A stretch of DNA of 64,000 bases from Cylicocyclus nassatus (GCA_958299035.1 CATQJL010000001.1:79753594-79817593), one strand, 5' to 3'. Shown: positions 1 to 10,599, counted from the first letter of the stretch. Translations and numbers: made by a program. The notes: generated by a model not told the origin, from the letters alone.

Positions 1-1040
1 ATGACCTAATATTTATTCTGTCCTTTTGTTGTAACTGTTCCTTAAGTCTTTCTTTGAAAGTGTGTCCATTGAATAGTTTATTAAGTTTGAGTTTTTCCAT
101 TACTTCACCCAAGTAAGGGGCCGTAACTGTAATAAGTTCTTTATTGTCTCTTTATTGTCTTTCCTTTCTGATGATTTATTCCAAAAAGGTTTTGCTAAAA
201 GCTCTAGTAGTTTGTACTTTAGTACAAAAGATAAGTTGCAAAAGGAAGCTATAAATGTGAAATCTATTAACCTGTTTATGGCGTGTTTGTTAAGAGTCCT
301 AAAATAAGTGTAAAGCAAGTAATTATCTAGTTCGTTTAGTCTGTTTATATGTAGTCTGTTCTATCTATACTATCCTTTTTTCTTTACTACTTCTTCTTTT
401 TCTACCGCTATATCTTTTACGTGCCACTGGATACCTGAAAATGCTCTTTCTTTTCCAGTGGATTTACCTTATCCGATATATTTCCAAAACTTTTAGTTTG
501 GTCATTGAACCCAAATGGGTACGCTGTAATGAGCAGTTTTATCCACTGCAGTTCTTTCTCTTTTCTTTAGCATAATCCATGATATCTATAGTGAAATCTT
601 CTAGATTATGCCTAGTATCACTAAAATGCTTGACATGAAAGTATTGAGAGTCTTCTTTTGAAAACTCCTTTTGTGTTGACTCACTCTTGCTCTTAATTTT
701 TGTTTAGTTTCCCCTACATACTGTAAATTACATGTTCCACATGTAATGAGGTAAACCACATTTTTAGTGTCACAGTTGGAGTGACTAGGTTTATTCGTTC
801 TGAATGAATAGTTTGTAGTTGAGCTTGTGACATAATTGTTGAATCTGATTTTGTCACAAATTTTACATGTATTTCTATCACATCTATTTCCACAGTGTTC
901 ACTGTTCGTACCGGTATCTACCATTCTAAGCTGATGGCGACCTTCCGCACTACCAAAAAACGAGGACAACATGTAACAAAGCTTACCGGGATTGAAAGGG
1001 TTACCGGACGTATATCCATTGAGTCTGAGGCGGCCCATCC
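1..1040 (-). mobile_element. Penelope-like retroelement, 3' part (GIY-YIG end and tail)
   Basis: Minus-strand coding remnants of a Penelope-like element. The GIY-YIG endonuclease lies at 601-1038. Below it the same element continues in another frame with a stretch reading WIKLLITAYPFGFND, like the conserved W-I-K-x-L-x-T-x-x-P-x-G-x-N-D end of these ORFs. A further open stretch (100-318) may be more of the tail. The reverse transcriptase part is absent: at about 1040-1085 the element meets a CR1-like LINE on the same strand. The copy is frameshifted and dead. Confidence 0.7.
601..1038 (-). CDS. GIY-YIG endonuclease domain of a Penelope-like element (partial)
   Basis: A 145-residue open frame with no natural start; it is a fragment. 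Residues about 48-63 hold a Cys cluster (C-G-N-R-C...C-K-I-C) of the kind that precedes the nuclease in Penelope-like ORFs. Residues about 92-125 hold the nuclease core: VVYLITC, then QYVGET, then LRARVSQH, matching the GIY...YIG plus downstream Arg and His pattern. In the family this domain nicks target DNA for target-primed reverse transcription. The end of the frame runs into a frameshift, after which coding continues in another frame. Seen: motifs and order. Known: GIY-YIG is diagnostic of canonical Penelope-like elements when joined to this Cys motif. Confidence 0.75.
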   Translation of the reverse strand: MGRLRLNGYTSGNPFNPGKLCYMLSSFFGSAEGRHQLRMVDTGTNSEHCGNRCDRNTCKICDKIRFNNYVTSSTTNYSFRTNKPSHSNCDTKNVVYLITCGTCNLQYVGETKQKLRARVSQHKRSFQKKTLNTFMSSILVILGII

Positions 1041-1473
1041 GAGACTCTTATGTAGTTTCCTTTTGGAGGAGTATTTTCCCTCACTTTTTTTAGTCTTCTC
1101 AAGTCATTGCAACCAATTCTTTGTTATAATCTTCTCAATTTTGCAAGGGTAGGAAGAGTAGTTATTGGCATGTAATCAGAGAGCTGAGGGTTGAGAGAGG
1201 CCTTTGGTTTTGGGGTCAACGGCTAATTTTCAAAAGTGGGGCACTTCTGCATTCAGCAGTGATAGGTTGAAGACATGTGCTAAAGGGAGGGCCAACCCAT
1301 CAGCGAACATTCTGTAAAAAAATATCCGAAATATCATTAGATTTTGCTGACAGTGTTGGGTTCACACTTCTCAAAAGTTTTCGTACAATATAATGATGTC
1401 TTTGGCAGAGGGCAAGACTCGGAAGAGCTATCAAGTAATGTAGGAGAAACTTCGGAAGGGTCAGAAAATGCAG

Positions 1474-1565
1474 AATTTTCATCATACTTCTGTCTCTAAG
1501 GCCGAGGCTCTTGCAGAATGGTCTGCAAGAGCCTCGGCCTTAGAGACAGAAGTATGATGAAAATT
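1474..1565. repeat. Perfect 43-bp inverted repeat, 6-nt spacer
   Basis: Left arm 1474-1516 and right arm 1523-1565 are exact reverse complements around the spacer 1517-1522. The right arm is LINE copy A sequence coding HHTSVSKAEALA on the minus strand; the left arm is its inverted copy, placed where the LINE should read on. It therefore arose by local inverted duplication, not by insertion of another element. Confidence 0.9.
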
Positions 1566-1938
1566 TCCATCTTTATCTCGTAGGGGAGCAAGAAAATTTG
1601 TTTCTTTTCAAAGTTTTTCCAGATTGTCCAAAGTTGCGCTTATGGGTCTCTCTGGCGAATGCGCTTCAGGTGGAACGATAGTTTTTTGGAAATATGCTTG
1701 TACGGCATATCGTACAGAGGATTTTGAAGACTTGAATACAATCCCATTAGCTGAAGCCAGAGGTTTTGTAGTGCCGTGGTTATTTCCGAAAAGGTAGGCT
1801 TATTTGCCTAAAAGGAACGTAACATAAAATTAGGTCTCGGATTATACAGAGAAAGCGATCATAGATTTTATCTATGTCGGTATATCTATCGGAAATTCTG
1901 AGCCAGTCAATGGTGTCTTTTATCGAACTCGTATCTGC

Positions 1939-2178
1939 CTAAGGCCTAAGGCATACTTTTGTCGATTTTGTCAAATCGCTACATCAACGCGACCAAGCGA
2001 TTTGCCAGATGTCTGCAGATTCATTGTGTGCGGTCTCAACGCATGGGTACATAGCTTCTGTAAGTTGTTGTAAAAGCATGGAGTTTGGCCTAAGTAACAC
2101 TTACGACCAGTTATGAAGAAGTTACAGTGTCAAATCGTGCAGCGACTGAAACCGCGTGAGGTATGCTTTAGGCCTTAG
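1939..2178. mobile_element. 240-bp MITE inserted in LINE copy A
   Basis: Terminal inverted repeats of 18 bp (CTAAGGCCTAARGCATAC, one mismatch) at 1939-1956 and 2161-2178. The flanks rejoin into the LINE sequence between the counterparts of ...CGTGACCACTCT and GCAGATACG seen in the copy at 41.3 kb. No coding capacity. Superfamily not assignable; the target duplication is not clear because a few bases of LINE appear lost. Confidence 0.7.
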
Positions 2179-3928
2179 AGTAGGCGCGTATTGACGAAGA
2201 TCGGGAGGTATTGCAAAGAACAGAAGTAGACAAGGTTATGTGAAAATATATAATATTATGATCTCCATTGCCTTTGGGGGAGAGTATCTTTGTTTTGGAA
2301 ACGATACTATATTTTGTAAGAATAAGATCTAAAATTCACGCATTCCTTGTGGGAGTTTTGACAAGTTGAGAGAATCCCAGACATTCAAAAACGATAGGAA
2401 ACGAGAAGAGGAGAATGAAATTGCCTTCATTTCAGTCCACATCATTGAAATTGTCTCCAACAAAAGAGTGTCTGTCGATGTAGCCAATAATTTTAAAATT
2501 CCAATAAGCTCTTTGTCTTGAGATGGTGTCTGGATAAGTGGTCGATAACGTAGTACAAATCGTATATTATCAATATGATTGACGAGTAAATCAAAAATCA
2601 TTAGATCAGTGTGTAAGGAATGATTTTGGGCAATGTTGCTAAAGTCTGAATCGTATCGAATGAGGACATGTACTCCCTCTGCCCCTTTTGTATTTGCGAT
2701 CACAACACTAAAATGTTGTATGGAAGATCGCCCAAAACTTTGGCATCGGATATATTACTATTGAGCCAGGTCAGTGATAAAAACAAGTGCAGGTTTACGA
2801 AGATGGATACAATGATAAAGCTCAACAAATTTGTTTATCAAACTTTTAGAATGCAATAAAGAACATGATATTGTGGAGAAATCCGAGCAGGTGGTCGTTT
2901 TTTGTTTACCAAACTTTTTGAATTGAACAAACAGGGTTATCCTGGTCAGAAGCTAGTTTTTTGAAGCGATGTCTTGATGTTGGGTATGTCTGCGGCACTA
3001 ACAACCTGCCCTCTGTAGACTACTAAGGTCCTAGCCGCCATGCTCTTTGTTATTAGAATCGCGTGCTTGTTGACGTAGGACTCAGTCATGATCCCGCTCT
3101 TCGCAGGTCATGGACATTCGAATGAAGATTTGATCACAGCCGGGTTTGTTTCGCAGAAGAGGCGCTCTCTTGAGAGTAGTGAAATAAAATTGTTGAGAAG
3201 GAAAAATGCATTTGATTAGTCGCATTTTAGCCCAGTAGGTCTCCCCATTCAAAAAACTTTAACAGGCTTGGTCTCAATGTCCAGTCTGTCTAAGATGGGC
3301 ATTACCGCATTTTCGGTGTGTAGCTGAAGCTCAAATGTGCAACCGCATCCTCGAGTTCTAGAACTTCCGAACACGATAAATCGAACCTTTTTTTCTTCTT
3401 CTATGGATTCTTTAATGGGGGCCTGATCAAACTAATCAATCGCTTTAAAAGCGGCAGGGCCTCTGGAGTCTTAGTGACCAAAATGGATTGGATTTGTGAC
3501 AGCACCTTACCTTCGTCCGTTTCCAATGCTTCGGGGCTACCTTCGTCCATTTCCAATGCTTCGGGGTTACCAATCGGACTCATAAAATTTGACGCAGCCA
3601 AAGCAGCTTTTTTTACTTTCTTAGATTGAACTGTGCGGCGTTGGGATAATATTTTGATAATCAAAGTGCAAACAAAGCGCTCAGTGCGAGAGATGCAAAT
3701 CGAATGACCATTTTGACCAATTGCTTGAATAGCAGCCGAAGAGAGCGAGGAAACTCTCGAGTTGTGGATTCTAGCGGGAGCGCATGCACGTTAGAATCTT
3801 CAAGAACAGTGGTCTCGACTGAAAGAAGAAGTCCCTAATATACTTGGAGAAAGTCGAAATTTTTTTCGAATGTTCGAATATCGAATATATTCGAAAATTC
3901 AAAATTTCGAATATTCGAATATCAAATA

Positions 3929-4810
3929 TTAGGTTGTCCCGAAAGTTTTGTCCGTTTTTTTCATTGCTCACTAAAACTCACAGAACAACATTCCATGGAC
4001 GACTTAGGTACCATTTGACTCAAAATTTTAACCTCTTTCTTATAGCTATGTTTGCTCTTTGATCTACCCTGTCTTTGCAATGTTATCGCCATGGCTTTTT
4101 GAGCAGTCCATCAGTAACGCCAAATCTTTCCTGAATTTCAAAAATTTTTATCCTGATGTTTCCAAAGAGCACTGATAATATTTATGTAGAGCAAGCCTTT
4201 GGCTACATTGTGTCCATTTTAGATTACATGGGCCACGTTTACTAAGTCCGTTGTAATTATTTATTTAATAAAAACCGTCGCTTTTTGATTACGTTTACCA
4301 TGCAAAAGTAACGAAAATTCCAAAAAGCAGATTTTTGAAGCAAATCAAACTTGGTTATGTTGCATAAATAATGTTTAATAACAAACAAGTTTCAGTTCGC
4401 GAAAACTTTAAAAGCTGTCATGTTTTTGCTGCAGTTGCGCGTTTCATGACTTTGCCAAAAATCGGGACTTTCGAAGAAATACTTTTTTGAAGCTAAAAAC
4501 AGCAGATTAGGGGAACCTAAAAATATTGCCATATAGTCCGAGAATTGCTCTATTCAAATCATAATTAAATTTCTCCAGAACTTTGAAATAAAATTTTAAA
4601 AAATTAGCCGAACTTTGAGCAGATAAAAATGACGGGTGAAGACTTTTAGAAATTATCAGAAAAAGCATAGAGGGTTTTGGTTCGAAAATGTGTTCACAAG
4701 AAAGAGAAAGAAAATCTGCATCGAATGCTTGTTAAAGCTCATTCAAGTCTTCATTGTGCGTGGTTTTATAGTGATTTGAACAAACCGACAAAACTTTCGG
4801 GACAACCTAA
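3929..4810. mobile_element. Mariner-type element, 882 bp, copy 1
   Basis: Bounded by TTAGGTTGTCCCGAAAGTTT and its inverse, with TA on both sides (3927-3928 and 4811-4812), as for Tc1/mariner. The second copy at 63019-63897 is in the opposite orientation and clearly homologous throughout. No intact transposase is visible; the length is below the roughly 1.3 kb of autonomous mariners, so I take it as non-autonomous or deleted. It is inserted inside the TTCGAA satellite. Confidence 0.75.
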
Positions 4811-5133
4811 TATATTCGAAAATCGAAATTCTCGAATATTCGACTATCGAATATTATTCGAAAACTGAAAATTTCGAATATTCAACTTTCGAATTTTATT
4901 GGAAAGTCGGAAATTTCGAATATTCGACTATCAAATATTATTCGCAAATGAAAATTTCGAATCGAACAATATGAATGGACACTTTCTTATGTTAAAAAAA
5001 ATGCAAAAACATGCAAAGATATGCAAAGATTATGCAAAAACAAAAGCAAAGATTTTAGACCTTTTTAAGAGACAGCTTTTTGGATGTCTTATTTTGCAGT
5101 TGGTCTGGAATTCCCTACCGTGATAACACACAA

Positions 5134-5275
5134 TAGAAAAAACATGGGTGATTCGCTTTCTGCTGTATTTATAAGCAGAAGCCATCCCTACTGGATGTAC
5201 CCAGAAACTGGCAAAAGACTTTGAGAGGTATTAGTGATCAAACGGTGTGTAGATACTTTTAAGACACCCCGTATC
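5134..5275. mobile_element. Fragment of palindromic element family B
   Basis: Matches the right arm of the element at 27514-28191 (ATGGGTGATTCG, GCAAAAGACTT, GATCAAACG, GACACCC order) but diverged and lacking the other arm. Non-coding. Confidence 0.55.
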
Positions 5276-5768
5276 CGCTATGCATATCGAATTTTCGAAT
5301 ATTGGGTGCTCATCGAATTTTCGAATAGTCAATTCTTATCGAATTTCCGAATATTCGGTGCTCAACGAATATTCGAATATTTGATGGACATCGAATGATC
5401 GAATGAATGACCCTCGAATATTCGACTATCGAATAATATTCGAAATTTAAAATTTTCGAGTATTCGACTTTCGAATAATATTCGAAAATGAAGATTTTTG
5501 AATATTCGACTATCGAATATATCCGAAAATTGAAAATTACGAGTATTCGACTTTCGAATTTCATTCGAAATCTCAAATTTTCGAATATTCGACTTTTCGA
5601 ATCATTCGTATTCGAATGATTTATTCGAATGATTGAATAATTATTCGATTCGGTCCCAAGTATAGTCCCTAATCTTCATCATTAAATGCTTCACCATCTG
5701 CTTTTTTGAGAAAGGGGATTGATAAATTGTGATAAATATAATAGGTAATGGAGAAAGTAGAGTATAAA

Positions 5769-6203
5769 TCTTATATATAAAGCTGAATGTCTGTCTGTAT
5801 GTATGTCTGTATGTCTGTCTGTACGTATGTGCGGAATAGAAATTTTTATTTCTGAACCGATTTGGACCAAACTTGGCACACATATACTTCGGGGCAGGGA
5901 GCGTGTCATAGGCTACTTTTCGTTATCGATCGATATCGATTTTATCGATTTTTTGCAAAATTTGTGCTAGGGGGCTGGGATTTTGCACAGGGGGGTAATC
6001 GAGCATGCTGATCACCCCGGAGGGGTTGATCAGCATGCTCGATTACCCCCCCCCGTGCAAAATCCTAGCCCCCTAGCTCAAATTTTGCAAAAAATCGGTA
6101 AAATCGACATCGATCGATAAGAAAAGTAGACTATGACACGCCCCTGCCCCGAAGTGTATGTGTGCAAAGTTTGGTCCCGGGCGGAGCCGGGTTTGCCATC
6201 TAG
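5769..6203 (+). mobile_element. Palindromic Helitron-like element, copy 1 (435 bp)
   Basis: Starts TCTTATATATAAAG and ends ...GCCATCTAG after a GC-rich stem-loop (CCCGG/CCGGG), matching Helitron rules: 5' TC, 3' CTRR with a nearby hairpin, no target duplication. The 5' end has a CTGT/ATGT microsatellite, then GAACCGATTTGGACCAAACT. After about 190 bp the sequence reverses at about 6022 into its own complement, so the 3' half ends in the inverted GGACCAAACTTGGCACACA block. Shortest of four copies: about one module per arm. The next copy starts at the very next base. Confidence 0.7.
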
Positions 6204-7506
6204 TCTTATATATAAAGCTGAATGTCTGTATGTATGTATGTATGTATGTCTGTCTGTATGTCTGTCTGTACGTATGTTCCGAATAGAAAATTCCATTTCT
6301 GAACCGATCCGGACCAAACTTGGCACACATATACTACGGGCCCCGGCGGGTGTCATAGGCTACTTTTCTTCATCGATCGATATCGATTTTATCGATTTTT
6401 ATCGATTTTTCTGCAGAGTTCACCTACGGGGCTGGGAGTTTGCACAGGGGGTAATCGAGCATGGGGATTCCGAATACAATATTGGTTTTCAGGATTATCG
6501 ATTACTTTTATCGATTTTATCGATTTTTTGCAAAGTTTGAGCTACGGGGCTTTGAGTTCGCATAGGGGGGTAATCGAGCATGGGGATTCCGAATACAATA
6601 TTGGTTTTCAGGATTATCGATTACTTTTATCGATTTTATCGATTTTTTTGCAAAGTTTGAGCTAGGGGGCTGGGAGTTGGCACAGGGGGGTAATCGAGCA
6701 TGCTGATCATCCCCAAGGGGGGTGATCAGCATGCTATTACACCCCTGTGCCAAATTCCAGCCACCTAACTCGAATTTTCAAAAAATCGATAAAATCGATT
6801 AAAGTAATGGATGATCTTGAAAACTAATATTGTATTCGTAATCTGCATGCTCGATTACCCCCCTGTGCAAACTCCCAGCCCCGCAGGTCAAACTTTACAA
6901 ATAAATCGATAAAACCGATAAAAGTAATGGACGATCCTGAAAACTAATATTGTGTTCGTAATCAGCATTCTCGATTACCCCCTGTGCAAAATCCCAGCCT
7001 CGCATGTCAAAATTTACAAAAAATCGATAAGATCAATAAAAGTAATCGATAATTCTGGAAACTAATATTGTATTCGGAATCCTCATGCTCGATTACCCCC
7101 CTGTGCCAACTCCCAGCCCCGTAGCTCAAACTTTGCAAAAAAAATCGATAAAATCGATAAAAGTAATCGATAATCCTGAAAACCAATATTGTGTTCGTAA
7201 TCAGCATTCTCGATTACCCCCTGTGCAAAATCCCAGCCTCGCATGTCAAAATTTACAAAAAATCGATAAGATCAATAAAAGTAATCGATAATTCTGGAAA
7301 CTAATATTGTATTCGGAATCCCCATGCTCACTTCCCCCCCTGTGCCAACTCCTAGCCCTGTAGGTGAATTCTGCAAAAAAATCGATAAAAATCGGCAAAA
7401 TCGACATCGATCGATAACGAAAAGTGGACTGTGACACCCGCCGGGGCCCGAAGTGTATGTGTGCCAAGTTTGGTCCGGATACGGCGGAGCCGGGTAAGCC
7501 AGCTAG
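6204..7506 (+). mobile_element. Palindromic Helitron-like element, copy 2 (1303 bp)
   Basis: 5' TCTTATATATAAAG directly after the CTAG of copy 1; 3' end GGAGCCGGGTAAGCCAGCTAG at 7506, followed by T. The left arm has about three modules of about 120 bp (each with ATCGATTTTATCGATTTTT and GGGGGGTAATCGAGCATG); the centre is near 6715 (GCATGCTGATCA palindrome); the right arm has about five modules in opposite orientation. Open frames such as ANSQPPSSNFAKKSIKSIKV come from the modules and are not genes. Confidence 0.7.
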
Positions 7507-7962
7507 TTAGACATAAACCCTCAGATTTAAGTTTCTATCCAATTAAATGCACCGAACTGACCTACATGCTGACAAAGCAACAGCAGCCGCTCCCTTTATT
7601 TCCCATTCTCGATAGTAAATTCGAAATTGAATTTAGGCTGTAATCAATAGTAAAGAAAAGAAGTCAGCGGAATGTAGGCAAAAAAGTGCGTAAAAGGTTC
7701 AATTCGCTTACCAGACTATTCAAATTAGAGTTTAAAAAAACAAGTGAGATATTCCTTGAATCATGGCCGGCTCTTAAGGTTTTCCAGGATGCGATGCTTC
7801 GGCAGTTGGCAAATATGCTTTAGTTTCACATAATAGACCACCGACTTTTTTCTGCTCTTTTATTCCTTTTTCCTTTTTCCTCTTTTATATCTAAAAGGTG
7901 CATTGTTTGATATACAAATGGCCCTAATGGCCGGCGTCTAAGCATCGTTTTCTGTTTAAATG
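7507..7962. other. No gene recognised
   Basis: AT-rich sequence after the Helitron-like pair. No domain, splice-supported exon or repeat end found. Confidence 0.5.
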
Positions 7963-8223
7963 GAAAGTGTTTACGCGAGCAAGTTAAAATTTTTGTAGGA
8001 TTCTTTTAAACGGAGTTATGATTTTTCTCGATTTTTCGGACAGTTGAATTTTTTTAGTTTTCGGTTTGAAAGTCGACATTTATCAGAGCTGGTGCAAAAG
8101 CAAAAGAGCCATCTTGTAGAGCTTGTTTTGCTCTATCGAATGGTACCCAAGCTATTCAGAAATGAGGAATATATGACTTATCGGTCGAATATCAAAACGG
8201 ACGAAACTTATGGGACGACTTGA
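7963..8223. mobile_element. Half of palindromic element family A
   Basis: Matches the right arm of the 940-bp palindrome at 44654-45593 (GTGTTTACGCGAGC, TTTCTCGATTTTT, GAGCTTGTTTTGCTCTATCG). Ends with the inverse of TCAAGTCGTCCC, a diverged mariner-type terminus, followed by TATA. The left arm is missing. Confidence 0.6.
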
Positions 8224-9320
8224 TATATACCCATGATACACATGCAATAAGCACTCAAGGACAGACATACGATAGGATTGGAAGGATAAGGCATAGATGT
8301 AAGTGCCGCACAAACCCATTGTTCATATGATTGTGGTTTGTGCACCTGACCTTTTTTTTCATAAGACAAGGGTTTCTGTAATAGCTATGCGAAAAAGAAA
8401 ATGGCATCACCAAAAAGTGAGGGCAGTCAAAGATGTAGTTGGCCGAAAGTCCTACTTGCTTTGTAATCATTTTTCAACAGAAACTATGTAGGAGCTGATG
8501 TGTGTCAAGCGTTTTTACTTCATACTGATCATTTTGATGAAATAAAATAAGTTAAATAACAAATAACAAACACTTTGCTAGTTTTTGCAAACACATTGCA
8601 GAAACTGCACCACAAATTGCTAGAGCTTCTACATCATAATTGTCCTCATGGTTCTGTAACGGGTAAACACATAAATAAGTACACCATGCTCTGTAAATGA
8701 CCAAACGCTTTGTACAAATGCGGAGAAGGTAAGCAGTGCACAGAAGAACATATAATCGATACTTCCTAGGAACACAATCAATAGGAAGCCGACGACGCTG
8801 ATATGCGTACGTTATGAGTATTAACTATTTACGAATAATCGTGCTTTTTCTAAAATTTTGCTATAAATGACCGGATCTTATACTACGCAATGTAATCGCA
8901 ATGTACATAATGTACTTTTGTCTTTCCCAGAAAGCCATCAGGTGCGTAGAGGCCCTTCTGACCGTCTTATATGGGATAGTTACCCCATCAGCTGCAAAAT
9001 ATATTCCTAGGCAAACAGTTACTACATTATTGATCAATCTGACAGATTGAAGTCAGCCTTTGATACGACACATGTATCGCCCTTCAAATCGGAAGCGTTA
9101 TTGAAGTACAACATTAAGAGTAGCTTTGCAGCTCATGTGGCATGCTAGGTCACACCCCGCCCCAACTCATCGACTTAGTAAGAAGATAATATACACGTGC
9201 CCCCGAGTTCACTTCGAAGAAACACCACAGGTCAGTAGAGAGCCCACTCTTTGTATGCATGCACTCCGAACGAGTAGCTGGACACTGATGAGGCAGCTTT
9301 TAGTACTAAAAAAGAAAAAA
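8224..9320. other. No gene recognised upstream of the 9.3 kb gene
   Basis: Only short open frames without splice support or known motifs. An open frame runs from about 9126 into the gene at 9321 and may contain its 5' UTR. Confidence 0.4.
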
Positions 9321-9775
9321 ATGGCTCGTTTGACTGACCATTTTAGCTCGAATAATTTAACAACACCTCGAAATTTTCTCGCTTTGAAGTGGCTTTACGT
9401 GCTCATTGCTTCCGCAATAGTATCACCTCATCTCGCTGACACATCTATGGGGATGCGACTGACGAGAATTATAAGCTACATGATGGTAAGTAATTGTTTA
9501 CAAGTGTTTTCCCCTTACTGCGTTATCTGAACGTTTTCTTCGAACAGTTTGCAAAAATTGCTCGTCACAAACTCGATGTTGAATTGGAGGAGCGAAAGGA
9601 AACCGGGATAATGGGAGGACATAGAAGGGCAGTTCTGAGGCTGAGAAATTGCGTACGGGCGTGGAAAATCGATAGACCGCCACCATCTATCACGCTTAGT
9701 CGACTATTACACAATTTAAACTTAAACAAAATGATGGCAAATTACCACTCAAAAGACAAAGAATTATCTTCTTGA
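9321..9775 (+). CDS. Two-exon gene, 130-aa basic protein of unknown family
   Basis: Exon 1 is 9321-9485, exon 2 is 9548-9775. The 62-nt intron starts GTAAGTAA and ends TTCGAACAG, and joining keeps frame (phase 0), which is good evidence for a real gene. I chose ATG 9321 because upstream codons are low in protein character; 9285 is also in frame. Residues about 19-40 (FLALKWLYVLIASAIV) are hydrophobic and could be a signal anchor or an internal signal peptide. The rest is Arg/Lys-rich with several dibasic sites, and the carboxy end (about 100-130) begins PPPSITLSRLL. No family recognised. A secreted peptide precursor is one possibility, based only on the hydrophobic start and basic sites. Confidence 0.55.
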
Positions 9776-9829
9776 TTTTTTTTCGGCCTATATTGCTTCA
9801 AACTAGGGAAGGTAACTTAGTTCTCCATA

Positions 9830-10590
9830 TTGAGAGCTGAACGCGAGAGCAAAGCATGAGGTAGAGGCAAGGAGCCACACTACAAAAAGGTTCCACGACG
9901 AGTTGGAAGGACCCGCTGGCGATAACAACATCTAAGCGCTGCCCGACATCAAGCGAAGCAGGACATCGACACGTCATGCACATTTAAGCCGAGTTTCAAA
10001 GTTTCAAATGTCGCAAGTTTCAAGCGATGGAGCGAATATTACGAAAGTTCAAGCAATGAGGAGTTCCCTCACCCGGCCGCGAATCTGGTTCACGGGTGCC
10101 TATCTTGAAAAATAAAGGCGATGTTATTGATTGTTCAATATATTGACGATGCGCTTGCTGTGCCACACGGTGGAGATTCTCGAGCGATTATCGACACACT
10201 CCTCCAAGGTATCGTGAAACTTACCCGAATCAGTGCGGTTTTGTATAAGGATCTGACACCACCGAAACCATCCAAGCCGTGCGACAACCAATGAAAATTT
10301 GAAGGGGTAGATTTTGATGCATTTTGCATTCTTGAATTCAAGAAAGGCTGAAGGACGCCACACGGATTGATTTGGTATGCACTGAGACAACACGACGTCT
10401 TATAAAGTACCTCCTGCAACAAACTCCTTTATGCGAACACAAAGTCGTACGCGGTGCAGTAGGAATGTCAACACCAATTTTGATTTGAGTTGAAGTACAC
10501 CGAGGGTAGACTTCATCACCGCTACTCTTCATACTGTGCATGGATAGTGTGACGAAGGACATTCAGCTGTCGCACCTGTGTCTCTTTTCA
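9830..10590 (+). mobile_element. RTE-like LINE fragment
   Basis: Broken frames correspond to the LINE at 58.8-62.2 kb: ELNARAKHE and FHDELEGPAG near 9840 match its linker; near 10140-10250 ILERL, then RVSF and an RT finger region; near 10360-10400 FGMH*DNTTSYK matches IWYALRQHDVPEE; near 10555 TKDIQL is recognisable across stops. Only the linker and part of the RT remain. A palindromic element follows at once. Confidence 0.65.
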
Positions 10591-10599
10591 AAATTTGAA

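Larger units (their letters stand above)
1085..3664 (-). mobile_element. CR1-like LINE, degraded copy A
   Basis: Read on the minus strand this is the same LINE as the better copy at 39.6-43.7 kb. ORF1 begins near 3664 (ASQRR/KSKK-like basic start, PEALPLL block), continues to about 2930 with stops (counterparts of RQLHTEKAV and MTREERDYEKTL). The endonuclease follows at about 2900-2200 (LLHSKSLINKF, then VHVLIRYDSDF, RPLIQTPSQDKELIG). The RT amino end lies at about 1640-1085 (KAEALA, YIVRKLLRSVNPTLS, LDAEVP). It ends abruptly within the RT. A 240-bp MITE (1939-2178) and a 43-bp palindrome (1474-1565) interrupt it. Confidence 0.75.
3837..5667. repeat. TTCGAA-rich satellite array, interrupted
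   Basis: Imperfect tandem and palindromic repeats of ATTCGAATATTCGA type at about 3850-3928, 4811-4975 and 5283-5650. The left edge carries ATATACTTGG (about 3837) and the right edge CCCAAGTATA (about 5655-5665), so the array is bounded by an inverted motif. A mariner-type element (3929-4810) sits inside, and a fragment of a palindromic element lies at 5134-5275. Open frames rich in FEYYSKVEYSK are by-products of the repeat. Confidence 0.75.

Noticed and set aside
5310..5576. 88-codon frame rich in FEYYSKVEYSK
   Set aside because: Product of the TTCGAA satellite; no start context or conservation expected.
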